From: Sphingobium limneticum | Lineage (GTDB): Bacteria; Pseudomonadota; Alphaproteobacteria; Sphingomonadales; Sphingomonadaceae | Reading direction: 5' to 3' | DNA: 64,000 nucleotides | Assembly (NCBI RefSeq): GCF_008710155.1 | Contig: NZ_VYPZ01000008.1 | Coordinates: 1 to 64,000 of the forward strand | In this document: positions 24,596 to 32,297 of the stretch, one piece after another | How positions within the stretch are numbered: position 1 is the stretch's first letter | How the letters are laid out: each line of letters begins with the position of its first letter | Translations under genes and position numbers: made by a program | The notes under the pieces: model-generated | Seen by the model: the letters and a program-made list of their open reading frames with translations, nothing else | Told to the model about the DNA's origin: nothing | Database searches by the model: none

Positions 24596-24925
24596 CTAGC
24601 GCGCAGCGGCGGTCAGGTTCAGGCCGACTATGTGATCGAGGATGGCGGGATGCAGTGGCCGCTCGAAGGCACAGCCTGATTCCGGACCACGGGTCCACAA
24701 CACGCGCGCGCGACGGCCTTCGAAGCCCGGCAGCATGATCCACAGGTCGTTGCCGACGGTCAACTTCATGAAGCTTTGCAAGCGGAAACCGGTGACGGAC
24801 ACATCGGTGATCCGGCTGGTGAACCAGGTTTCACCCGGCCGCCGGATCTTGACGCCGATCTGGACATGACGACGCTCCGCCGCCCGACCCTTCCGATCAT
24901 ATTCTGTCTGTCGTTCCAGGCCCAT
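24596..24925 (-). CDS. PilZ-domain protein
   Basis: A 109-residue stand-alone PilZ domain. The N-terminal arginine motif is GRAAERRHVQIGVKI (RxxxR-like spacing AAERR), followed by ITDVSVTGFRLQS with the D-x-S-x-x-G element. Both contribute to c-di-GMP binding in the family. It may therefore respond to cyclases such as the GGDEF protein at 32.3-34.1 kb. A second PilZ protein is encoded at 52465. Confidence 0.8.
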   Translation of the reverse strand: MGLERQTEYDRKGRAAERRHVQIGVKIRRPGETWFTSRITDVSVTGFRLQSFMKLTVGNDLWIMLPGFEGRRARVLWTRGPESGCAFERPLHPAILDHIVGLNLTAAAR

Positions 24926-25030
24926 ATCGATACCGCTCTGTCCTCACGCCATTTTCGGCGATCTAGGTAATCAAAGGGTTAAATTGGGGGCGGTCCAGCC
25001 GCAACTCACCGCTTTTGGATCATATGACGC

Positions 25031-25058
25031 AAAAAAGGGGCCGCCCGAAGGCGACCCC
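25031..25058 (-). terminator. Rho-independent terminator of the tonB-exbB-exbD-exbD cluster
   Basis: On the minus strand GGGGTCGCC, a TTCG tetraloop and GGCGGCCCC are followed by TTTTTT. It lies about 95 bases beyond the last exbD gene. Confidence 0.85.
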
Positions 25059-25151
25059 TGAATATCTGCAATCTTCTATTGCCTATGTCCGGCCCGCCAT
25101 CCCGAAAACCGGGAAGTCTTGCGCGGGAAAAGCGCTACCGGACGTCAGCGA

Positions 25152-25574
25152 TCAGAAGCTGCCATATTGTTCGTTGCCGACGAAGCCCAGCTTCGTCACG
25201 CCCGCACGCTTGATCTCCGCCAGCACTTCGTCAACCGTCACATAACGGGTGGCGGCGTTCGGCTGGAACTGCAGTTCCGGCTCGACCGGCAGGCGCAGGG
25301 ACTGCTGCAGATACTGACGCAGGGTCAGCAGGTCGATCGGCGAACCGTTCCAGGTGATGATACCAGCCGGATCGATCGCGACCTTGTTCTTGACCGGGTC
25401 GATCACGCTGTCCGTAGGCGGCGCGTTCTGCGGCAGGTCGATCTTCACCGCGTGGGTCTGGATCGGAATGGTGATGATGAACATGATGAGGAGAACGAGC
25501 ATGACGTCGATCAACGGCGTCGTGTTCATTTCCATCATCGGCTCACCATCATCGGAGCCCATGCTCATAGCCAT
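25152..25574 (-). CDS. exbD: ExbD/TolR-family biopolymer transport protein (second copy)
   Basis: A 140-residue ExbD protein with a short cytoplasmic N-terminus, one transmembrane helix carrying the conserved aspartate (MEMNTTPLIDVMLVLLIMFIITIP, in segments; D at about residue 24), and a periplasmic domain ending in VDEVLAEIKRAGVTKLGFVGNEQ. It couples proton flow through ExbB to TonB. AAGGAG lies upstream of the ATG. It is the last gene of the cluster and follows another exbD after 24 bases; the periplasmic halves of the two differ strongly. Confidence 0.9.
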   Translation of the reverse strand: MAMSMGSDDGEPMMEMNTTPLIDVMLVLLIMFIITIPIQTHAVKIDLPQNAPPTDSVIDPVKNKVAIDPAGIITWNGSPIDLLTLRQYLQQSLRLPVEPELQFQPNAATRYVTVDEVLAEIKRAGVTKLGFVGNEQYGSF

Positions 25575-25598
25575 AGCGAAATCTCCTTAATCAGCCGG

Positions 25599-26084
25599 TC
25601 AGAGGCGGGTCGTCGACGTGCCGGGTTCCGGCTCGGAGATGAAGCCCACCTTCGGGAAACCAGCGCGCTGCATCGTATAGATGGTGCCGCCGATGCAACG
25701 ATAGGGGGTATTGATGTCGCCGCGGATATGCACTTCGGGCAGATCCTCAGGCGTCATATTTTCAACGCCGCCTGCCTTCTTGATGTCTGCTTCCAGCTTG
25801 GCGACAGCACGATCCAGCAATTCGCTGGAGCTGACGGGCGCCAGGCCCCAGAACACCGCACACTTGCCATCAGAGGCCTGTGTGACCGAAAGCGACACAT
25901 TTTCCGGCTTCGTCGTGGTCGGCTCGAAAGCCACCTTGGGAAGCTGGAGATCGACCGTCTGAACGACGACCGGGACAGCGATGAGAAAGATGATGAGCAA
26001 CACCAGCATGACGTCGACGAGCGGCGTCGTGTTGATGTCGGACAAAGGCTTGTCGTCACCGCCGGAGCCAGCACTCATTGCCAT
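25599..26084 (-). CDS. exbD: ExbD/TolR-family biopolymer transport protein (first copy)
   Basis: A 161-residue ExbD paralogue. DINTTPLVDVMLVLLIIFLIAVP contains the proton-accepting aspartate at about residue 24. The periplasmic domain is longer than in the second copy and contains two cysteines (GKCAVFWG and TPYRCIGGT) that could form a disulfide. It ends in GFPKVGFISEPEPGTSTTRL. The two different ExbDs may form a heteromeric complex with one ExbB, as in other alphaproteobacteria and xanthomonads. Confidence 0.9.
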   Translation of the reverse strand: MAMSAGSGGDDKPLSDINTTPLVDVMLVLLIIFLIAVPVVVQTVDLQLPKVAFEPTTTKPENVSLSVTQASDGKCAVFWGLAPVSSSELLDRAVAKLEADIKKAGGVENMTPEDLPEVHIRGDINTPYRCIGGTIYTMQRAGFPKVGFISEPEPGTSTTRL

Positions 26085-26146
26085 TGATACTATCCTAACC
26101 TTTATGTCGATGGTGCCCCGTCAACCGAGGCCCACGTCCGGCGGGA

Positions 26147-26185
26147 AACCGGGCGGTCGCAGCCGCCACCCGGTTCCCGAACCGG
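26147..26185 (-). other. Overlapping alternative hairpins between exbB and exbD
   Basis: CCGGTTCCCGAACCGG (26170-26185) is a compact hairpin. AACCGGG at 26147 can instead pair with CCCGGTT at 26169, enclosing a GGCGG/CCGCC stem. The two structures share bases and so exclude each other. They lie in the 114-base gap between exbB and the first exbD. Confidence 0.45.
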
Positions 26186-26198
26186 AGTATTAAGGCAA

Positions 26199-26951
26199 TC
26201 AGGCCTTGGTCGGTGCAGCAGCCGGCTTGGCAGCAGCGGCCGGAGCGGCAGCAACCGAAGGCTTCACGGCGCCGTCCGAAACCAGATAGGCGAGCAGGTC
26301 GACGGTGAAACCGTTCAGCTGTTCGGCGATCGACTTGTTACGACGCTGCAGGAAGTTGTAGGCGAGCACTGCGGGAACGGCCACGGCCAGACCCAGAGCG
26401 GTCATGATCAGAGCTTCACCGACCGGGCCGGCAACGGCGTCGATCGAGGCCTGACCGGCAGCGCCGATCTTGATCAGAGCGCGGTAGATACCGATAACGG
26501 TACCGAACAGACCGATGAACGGCGAGGTCGAACCGACGGTTGCGAGGAAGGCCAGGCCACCGTTCAGCGACGAGTTGATCGCGGCTTCCGAGCGAGCCAG
26601 CGAACCGTGCAGCCAGTCATGGGCTTCGACCGGATCCTTCAGCTTGCCATGCTCGTCCTGAGCCTTGATGCCGTCATCGACGATCTGCTTGTAGGCCGAG
26701 TTCTTTTCGAGCTTGGCCGACGCTTCCTTCAGCGAAGCGGCGCGCCAGAAGGTCGCACGGATCTTCTTGCCCTGGCTGATCACCTTCTGCTGTTCGATCA
26801 GCTTGGTGAACAGAATGTAGAAAGTACCGACCGACATGGCGCACAGGATGAGGAACACGGTCCAGGCGATGGTACCGCCCTGTTCCAGGGCTTCCATCAG
26901 GCCATAGGGGTTTTCCGGCTTGGGAGCCGCAGCTGCGAGATACATCAACAT
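26199..26951 (-). CDS. exbB: ExbB/TolQ/MotA-family proton channel protein
   Basis: A 250-residue inner-membrane protein with three transmembrane segments (about residues 28-48, 136-160 and 180-200). The signature GSTSPFIGLFGTVIGIYRAL and GPVGEALIMTALGLAVAVPAVLAYN defines ExbB/TolQ. The C-terminus is Ala/Pro/Lys-rich. It forms the pentameric proton channel that energises TonB. I start at ATG 26951 because GAGGGAAG lies at a suitable distance upstream. It lies between tonB and the exbD genes. Confidence 0.93.
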   Translation of the reverse strand: MLMYLAAAAPKPENPYGLMEALEQGGTIAWTVFLILCAMSVGTFYILFTKLIEQQKVISQGKKIRATFWRAASLKEASAKLEKNSAYKQIVDDGIKAQDEHGKLKDPVEAHDWLHGSLARSEAAINSSLNGGLAFLATVGSTSPFIGLFGTVIGIYRALIKIGAAGQASIDAVAGPVGEALIMTALGLAVAVPAVLAYNFLQRRNKSIAEQLNGFTVDLLAYLVSDGAVKPSVAAAPAAAAKPAAAPTKA

Positions 26952-27023
26952 GTTCAAGACTTCCCTCTCAATGAGATCAAGCTAGGGCAAGGCGGCGCCA
27001 CGCGCACGCCTTCCCGATCAGGA

Positions 27024-27686
27024 TTATTCCGGCAGACGCCAGGTGATACGCCCGTTGTAGGTGTCGGGCATGTCCGCACCATCAGAACCCTTGGCCGGCT
27101 TAAAGCGCGCACGCTTCGGCAGCAGACGGCAGGTTGCTTCGTCGAGGTCGGCATGGCCGGTCGACTGCGTGATGGTGCAGTTGGTCACGCGACCATCTGC
27201 GCCGATTTCCAGACGGAAACCGGCCGTACCCGAACGTTCTTCGCGCTGCGCGCGGCTCGGATAGTCGGCATCGCTGAGCCAGCTGCCCGGCGAGCTACGC
27301 GGCGAAGCGCGCGAAGCAGCCTGAGGCGGTGGCGGCGGTGCGGCCGGGGGTGGCGGCGGTGCGGCGACCGGGACCGGATTGAACACCGGAGGGGGCGTCC
27401 GAACGGTCTGAATCGGTGGCGCAGGCGCCGGGGTCTGCACAATCGGCGGAGGCGCGACGACCGGCGGCGGCTCGACCGGCTGGTCTGGCGGCGGCGGTGG
27501 CGGCTCCTCGTCCGGTGGTGGCGGTTCCTCCTTCACGTCGATCACGTTCAGCTGTTCTGCCGCCTTTTTGACATATTTCATGCCAAGACCGGTGACGAAG
27601 GCATAGCCAAGAACAGCGTGAATCAGGGCGACGATGACGATCGAGACAGTCCGACTCGATCCTTGCGAGTGGTCAGCATAGGCCAT
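27024..27686 (-). CDS. tonB: TonB energy-transducing protein
   Basis: A 220-residue TonB. One N-terminal transmembrane helix (VSIVIVALIHAVLGYAFVTGL, in segments, with the conserved histidine) leads to a very proline-rich periplasmic spacer (about residues 50-125, runs of PPPP with E and V) and a C-terminal domain (YPSRAQREERSGTAGFRLEI...ITQSTGHADLDEATCRLL...). It spans the periplasm to drive TonB-dependent receptors such as that at 58045. It is the promoter-proximal gene of the cluster. Confidence 0.93.
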   Translation of the reverse strand: MAYADHSQGSSRTVSIVIVALIHAVLGYAFVTGLGMKYVKKAAEQLNVIDVKEEPPPPDEEPPPPPPDQPVEPPPVVAPPPIVQTPAPAPPIQTVRTPPPVFNPVPVAAPPPPPAAPPPPPQAASRASPRSSPGSWLSDADYPSRAQREERSGTAGFRLEIGADGRVTNCTITQSTGHADLDEATCRLLPKRARFKPAKGSDGADMPDTYNGRITWRLPE

Positions 27687-27934
27687 TCGGCAACGACACT
27701 CCTTAACTCATCTTACCAGTGGTTTATACAAAATCAGCCAAAAACGACCCAAGCCGACCGGGCTATCCCAATCGCCTTTGGCCCCTGTCCGTTCATTTGC
27801 TACCGCGCAAACTCCTATCGCGGCGCATCGTGGCACGCAAACGCTTTATCGTTTTGTTCATTTGCGGTTACCATTTCATATCGGAATGACTTGCCTGTGA
27901 CATCCTTGCCACGGGCTAAAAACACAGGACGAAG

Positions 27935-28813
27935 ATGACGAAGAAATCCGCTACCCGCTCGGCCCGATTTGGGTTGGCCTGCCTCATTTCCGCCGCATCT
28001 TCCGCGGTTTTCCCGGCCTTTGCGCAAAATCCACAGATGGTAACGCAACCATCGGGAGGACAGGCCGGCCTGTCCTATGCCGACATCGTGGACCTGGCTG
28101 ACAAGGCGCCGCTGGTGGCCAATGTGCGGATTCGCAACATCATCGCCATAAAGCCCGATCAGGCCGGAAATGTCCCGGCAGGGCATAAAAGGCTGTTTGT
28201 AGAGGCCGATGTAACGGGGCTGATTCGCGGTGAAGCGGGAATCAGTCCCCTTGTAACCTATCTTTACGATGCCAAGACCGACGCTCGAGGGAAGATCCCC
28301 AAGCTCAAAAAGGCGCAGGTGATCCTGTTTGCCCGGCCCGGCAGTCGCCCCGGGGAGATTCAATTGACCGCCCCGGACGCACAAATCGCGGCCACCCCGG
28401 CCGCTGTTGAGCGGGTGAAGGGCATCCTGTCCGCCCTGGTCGCGCCCAACGCGCCGCCACGCATCGTCGGACTGGGCGATGCCTTCCATGTTGCTGGCAC
28501 GATCGCTGGCGAGGGCGAGACGCAGATATTCCTGCGCACCGAAAATGGCGATCCCGTTTCACTCTCTGTTCTCCGTCGCCCCGGACAAGCCCCCCACTGG
28601 GCGGTCGCTCTGGGCGAAATCATGGACGAGGCCGCCCGCCCGCCCGAGCCAGGCAGCCTGCTCTGGTATCGAATGGCATGCAGCCTGCCCGCGACCCTGC
28701 CCGCCCGTTCGGTTCGCACCCTGTCCGCGCAGGACGCCGAGGCCGCTCGTGCCGACTATGGCGTCGTGATCGCCGCGCTTGGGTCGTGCGGGCGCACGCG
28801 CGTGCCGGGCTGA
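27935..28813 (+). CDS. Secreted protein of unknown function
   Basis: A 292-residue protein with a signal peptide (residues about 1-30, ending SAVFPAFAQ). The mature region starts with YADIVDLADKAPLVANVRIRN and contains an OB-like stretch (KRLFVEADVTGLIRG) and a KLKKAQVILFARPG segment. I associate it with conserved sphingomonad secreted proteins but know no function. Two late cysteines (MACSLPAT and LGSCGRT) may pair. It is divergent from tonB across a 248-base gap and is followed by a terminator. Confidence 0.65.
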   Translation: MTKKSATRSARFGLACLISAASSAVFPAFAQNPQMVTQPSGGQAGLSYADIVDLADKAPLVANVRIRNIIAIKPDQAGNVPAGHKRLFVEADVTGLIRGEAGISPLVTYLYDAKTDARGKIPKLKKAQVILFARPGSRPGEIQLTAPDAQIAATPAAVERVKGILSALVAPNAPPRIVGLGDAFHVAGTIAGEGETQIFLRTENGDPVSLSVLRRPGQAPHWAVALGEIMDEAARPPEPGSLLWYRMACSLPATLPARSVRTLSAQDAEAARADYGVVIAALGSCGRTRVPG

Positions 28814-28820
28814 TTCGGGC

Positions 28821-28845
28821 GCGGGCGCCGCGCGTGCCCGCTTTT
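28821..28845 (+). terminator. Rho-independent terminator
   Basis: GCGGGC pairs with GCCCGC across a nine-base loop and is followed by TTTT. It separates the secreted protein gene from homoserine dehydrogenase. Confidence 0.7.
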
Positions 28846-28912
28846 CCTTGGACAGATACGCTGGGGCGGCTATCAGCGCGGCGTTCATCAGCCGGAAGGA
28901 AGACACACCGCC

Positions 28913-30217
28913 ATGACCAATCTGCACCGCCATGCCCCGCTGCGCGTCGCGCTTGTCGGCCTCGGCACGGTGGGCGGCGGGGTGATTCGGCTGCTCGAGA
29001 CCAATGGCGACCTGATCGCCCGCCGCGCCGGCTGTCCTATCCAGATCGTCGCTATTTCGGCGCGCGACAGGAACAAGGATCGCGGCGTCGACCTGTCGCC
29101 CTATGAATGGGTGGACGATATGACGACGCTCGCCACGCGCGACGATGTCGATGTCGTGGTGGAACTGATCGGCGGCGCGGACGGCCCGGCGCTCACGCTG
29201 GCGCGCCAGTGCCTAACGCTGGGCAAGCCTTTCGTCACCGCCAACAAGGCGATGCTGGCCCATCATGGCCTCGACCTTGCGCGGCTCGCCGAGCAGGGCG
29301 GCATCGCACTGAAATATGAAGCGGCGGTCGCAGGCGGCATCCCGGTCATCAAGGGCATGCGCGAAGGCGCCGCCGCCAACGAGATCAGCCGCGTCTACGG
29401 CATCCTGAACGGCACCTGCAATTACATCCTGACCACGATGGAAAAGGAAGGCCGGGGGTTCGACGAGGTTCTGAAGGAAGCGCAGGAATTGGGCTATGCT
29501 GAAGCCGACCCCAGCTTCGACATTGACGGTGTCGATGCCGCGCACAAGCTGACCATCCTCGCCAGCCTGGCCTTTGGCACCGAACTGGATTTCGATGCGG
29601 TCGCCACCACCGGCATCCGCCACGTCATCGCCGCCGATATCGCCGAAGCCGCAGCGCTCGGTTTCCGTATCCGACTGGTCGGCATGGCACAAAACAGCGC
29701 CGACGGCCTGTTCCAGCGGGTCCATCCGATGCTGGTGCCGCTCGACCACCCCCTCGCCCATGTCGACGGGTCGCTGAACGCCGTAGTGGCGGAGGGTAAT
29801 TTCGTCGGGCGCCTCTTCTTCCAGGGGCGCGGCGCCGGGGACGGCCCGACCGCATCGGCCGTTGTCGCCGACCTGATCGACGTGGCGCGTGACGAATATG
29901 GCGACGCCTTCGCCATGCCGGTCGCGGCGCTGACCCCGCAGAATACTGCCGACGCCGGCAAGCGGATCGGCCGCGCCTATCTGCGCTTCAAGGTGCAGGA
30001 TCGCCCCGGTGTGCTGGCGGAAATCGCCGCCGCCACCCGCGACGCTGGCGTGTCGATCGAAAGCATGATCCAGCGCGGCGCAAATCAGGCCGACGGCGTG
30101 CTCGTCGCGATCGTCACCCATGCCGGCGAAGAACGCTGCGTACGCGAAACGCTGGAGCGGCTAGCCGGATCGGACAGCTTGCTCGACACCCCGATGGTGA
30201 TGCACATTCTCGACTGA
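28913..30217 (+). CDS. hom: Homoserine dehydrogenase
   Basis: A 434-residue enzyme that reduces aspartate semialdehyde to homoserine on the threonine/methionine route. The N-terminal Rossmann motif is VALVGLGTVGGGV, the catalytic domain includes KYEAAVAGGIPVIKG and LNGTCNYILTTME, and residues from about 350 form an ACT domain (DRPGVLAEIAAATRDAGVSIESM) for feedback control. GGAAGGAAG precedes the ATG. It is followed, across a small minus-strand gene, by glpX, a common alphaproteobacterial pairing. Confidence 0.95.
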   Translation: MTNLHRHAPLRVALVGLGTVGGGVIRLLETNGDLIARRAGCPIQIVAISARDRNKDRGVDLSPYEWVDDMTTLATRDDVDVVVELIGGADGPALTLARQCLTLGKPFVTANKAMLAHHGLDLARLAEQGGIALKYEAAVAGGIPVIKGMREGAAANEISRVYGILNGTCNYILTTMEKEGRGFDEVLKEAQELGYAEADPSFDIDGVDAAHKLTILASLAFGTELDFDAVATTGIRHVIAADIAEAAALGFRIRLVGMAQNSADGLFQRVHPMLVPLDHPLAHVDGSLNAVVAEGNFVGRLFFQGRGAGDGPTASAVVADLIDVARDEYGDAFAMPVAALTPQNTADAGKRIGRAYLRFKVQDRPGVLAEIAAATRDAGVSIESMIQRGANQADGVLVAIVTHAGEERCVRETLERLAGSDSLLDTPMVMHILD

Positions 30218-30659
30218 ACGCGCGCCTAATGCTGCCCGGTGCCGTTGAAGCGATCGGGCAGCGGTGGCGGCGGCGCAGATCGGCGTCGGGATCTACGATC
30301 GCCGTCACAGCCTTAATCGCTCCATCCAGCATCTTTGCGGCATTCCAGCCGCCGACGCATCCGGCCGCCTGTCCGCCAACGACACCGCAGGAACCCTGTT
30401 TTGCCGGGGTGGCGGATGCGCGCGGCGCGTCTCCGCGTAAAATCCCGCTACTGTCGGCTTCACGGGGCAATGGCAGGCGCTCCTTCGCATTACGTTCCGC
30501 CCGATTGCCGCACACGACAATCGCGCCACCGCTGCGGTCGCACGAGCGGATCACCTGGGTCTTGGCCCGATAGGTCGCCATCAACGCGTCTTCATCCGCC
30601 TCTTGGGCCGCCAATGGCGACGCCGCCGCCAGGGCGAAGAGAAGAAGAAAGCGCTTCAT
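30114..30659 (-). CDS. Secreted protein of unknown function with probable 3' frameshift
   Basis: The product starts with a signal peptide (KRFLLLFALAAASPLAAQ) and continues with two cysteine-containing segments (RSCDRSGGAIVVCGNR; QGSCGVVGGQAAGCVGG) typical of small sphingomonad secreted proteins. At AIVDPDADL the frame switches to an arginine-rich reading that runs 103 bases into hom on the other strand. Restoring one missing C near 30287 gives PPPPPLPDRFNGTGQH and a stop at 30226, just short of hom. So the native gene is probably 30226-30659, with an indel or sequence error. Function unknown. Confidence 0.6.
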   Translation of the reverse strand: MKRFLLLFALAAASPLAAQEADEDALMATYRAKTQVIRSCDRSGGAIVVCGNRAERNAKERLPLPREADSSGILRGDAPRASATPAKQGSCGVVGGQAAGCVGGWNAAKMLDGAIKAVTAIVDPDADLRRRHRCPIASTAPGSIRRAFSRECASPSGCRASCPIRLAAPAFRVRSVLRRHG

Positions 30660-30804
30660 CACGCGCAGAAAAGCAACCAATCATGGCGGCATCATGGCTG
30701 CCTGCCCATTGCCCGGAGGATCATGGGCCTCGTCCCTTCCTCGCTCGACAAGCGGGGGGCGAACTCCTATCGCCTCGATCCACAAGACAAGGCAGAGGAA
30801 GTTT

Positions 30805-31791
30805 ATGGTGCAGGGAAGCTCGACACTCGATCGTGTCCTGGTGCTCGAAATGGTCCGTGTGACCGAAGCGGCCGCCATCGCCGCGTCCAGGCTGATCGGC
30901 CGGGGCGACGAAAAAGCCGCCGACGCCGCAGCGGTGGAGGCGATGCGCCTCGCCTTCAACGATCTCTGCATGGACGGGACGGTCGTCATCGGCGAAGGCG
31001 AACGTGACGAGGCGCCGATGCTCTATATCGGCGAAAAGGTCGGCAGCGCGATCGGCACCGGGCCGAAGATCGACATCGCGCTCGATCCGCTGGAAGGCAC
31101 GACGATCACGGCTAAGGCCGGACCGAACGCGCTGGCCGTGCTGGCCATTTCCGAAGAAGGCGGCCTGCTCAACGCACCTGACGTCTATATGGAAAAGCTG
31201 GCGATCGGCCCCGGCTATCCGGACGGCACGATCGACCTGAAGAAATCGGTGCGCGAAAATGTCGAGTCTGTCGCAAAGGCCAAGGGCGTCGATGCGCACG
31301 AAATCATCGTCTGCGTGCTCGACCGCCCCAGACATGAGCGGCTGATCAGCGAATTGCGGGCGATCGGCTGCGGGATCATGTTGATTCCGGACGGCGACGT
31401 CGCCGGGGTGATCGCGACGACCGACCCGGAAACCACGATCGACATTTATATGGGGTCGGGCGGCGCGCCGGAGGGTGTGCTGGCCTGCGCCGCGCTGCGC
31501 TGCGTCGGCGGTCAGTTCAAGGGCAAGCTGCTGTTCCGTAATGAGGATGAGAAAGCGCGCGCCCGCAAATGGGGCATTACCGATCTCGACAAGATTTATG
31601 ACCTCCATGAACTGGCGAAGGGCGACTGCATCTTTGCGGCGACCGGCGTGACCGACGGATCTTTACTCGATGGGGTGAAGCGCCTGCCGGGTGGCAAGCT
31701 GACCACCGAAAGCGTGGTCATGCGCGCCAGCACGGGTACGGTGCGCTGGGTGAAAGGCGAGCATCGCTTCGACCACAAGAATCAGAGCTGA
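30805..31791 (+). CDS. glpX: Class II fructose-1,6-bisphosphatase
   Basis: A 328-residue GlpX-type phosphatase that acts in gluconeogenesis. Family motifs include the metal site GEGERDEAPMLYIGE (about residue 60), DPLEGTT and the C-terminal MRASTGTVRWVKGEHRF. ATG 30805 follows GAGGAAG; earlier in-frame residues have no similarity. The gene lies after hom, an arrangement I have seen in many alphaproteobacteria, and is followed by a compact hairpin. Confidence 0.94.
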   Translation: MVQGSSTLDRVLVLEMVRVTEAAAIAASRLIGRGDEKAADAAAVEAMRLAFNDLCMDGTVVIGEGERDEAPMLYIGEKVGSAIGTGPKIDIALDPLEGTTITAKAGPNALAVLAISEEGGLLNAPDVYMEKLAIGPGYPDGTIDLKKSVRENVESVAKAKGVDAHEIIVCVLDRPRHERLISELRAIGCGIMLIPDGDVAGVIATTDPETTIDIYMGSGGAPEGVLACAALRCVGGQFKGKLLFRNEDEKARARKWGITDLDKIYDLHELAKGDCIFAATGVTDGSLLDGVKRLPGGKLTTESVVMRASTGTVRWVKGEHRFDHKNQS

Positions 31792-31801
31792 AAAGGATAA
31801 A

Positions 31802-31820
31802 GGGAGCCGCCCGGCTCCCT
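31802..31820. terminator. Hairpin between convergent glpX and merC
   Basis: GGGAGCC, loop GCCC, GGCTCCC forms a perfect seven-base stem between the two convergent genes. No strong T tract follows on either side. Confidence 0.5.
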
Positions 31821-31830
31821 CAACCGCGTG

Positions 31831-32208
31831 CTAACGGCCGGCGCGGTGATTGAGGTCGTGCCCCAGCGCCAATATGCCGACGCCGATCAGCGTATAGACG
31901 CTTTCCTGCATCCCATGGTCCATGGTCAGCGCACCTGCCATGACGCCAAGGCCCAGCGATCCGATCGCGGCCGGCATCATATAACCATGGACCAGCGCGC
32001 CATGGCCGAGCGCGACCGCGCCCAGCAGGATCGCCAGTACCAGGCCGGCTTCGTGGAAGAGCGGGCTTTCGAAGATACCGCCCGCCGATGCGAGCAGACC
32101 CAGGATCACCGCCGTGGCGAAACAATGGGCGACACACAGACCCGACAACGCGATCGCGATACGATCGACGCGACCGCTCATCAGGGCATGGCGCAAAATC
32201 AACTTCAT
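31831..32208 (-). CDS. MerC-domain membrane protein
   Basis: A 125-residue membrane protein with four predicted helices. The first contains the paired polar signature ALSGLCVAHCFATAV, with two cysteines flanking AH, characteristic of MerC-like metal transporters. Others are GLVLAILLGAVALGHGALVHG and GLGVMAGALTMDHGM. Later histidines could also bind metal. No mer operon is nearby, so mercury is unlikely to be the substrate. A Zur-like box lies just upstream, which points to zinc. I use ATG 32208; TTG 32229 and ATG 32181 are alternatives. Confidence 0.8.
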   Translation of the reverse strand: MKLILRHALMSGRVDRIAIALSGLCVAHCFATAVILGLLASAGGIFESPLFHEAGLVLAILLGAVALGHGALVHGYMMPAAIGSLGLGVMAGALTMDHGMQESVYTLIGVGILALGHDLNHRAGR

Positions 32209-32239
32209 GGTCGCCGCTACATAGGCCAACCCATAATAA

Positions 32240-32252
32240 GTTACAACATAAC
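32240..32252 (-). promoter_or_regulatory. Zur-like box upstream of merC
   Basis: GTTACAACATAAC (minus strand GTTATGTTGTAAC), followed by ATC, resembles the GTTATANTATAAC Zur consensus as I remember it. It lies 32 bases before the merC start, where a repressor would block transcription. The match is by eye only. Confidence 0.45.
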
Positions 32253-32297
32253 ATCGTGATTTTTCCGCCGTAAGACGCGGCAGATCGAGCCGAAAGA

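Noticed and set aside
27687..27934. Fur box in the tonB upstream region
   Set aside because: Looked for a GATAATGAT-type palindrome in the 248-base gap and found none convincing.
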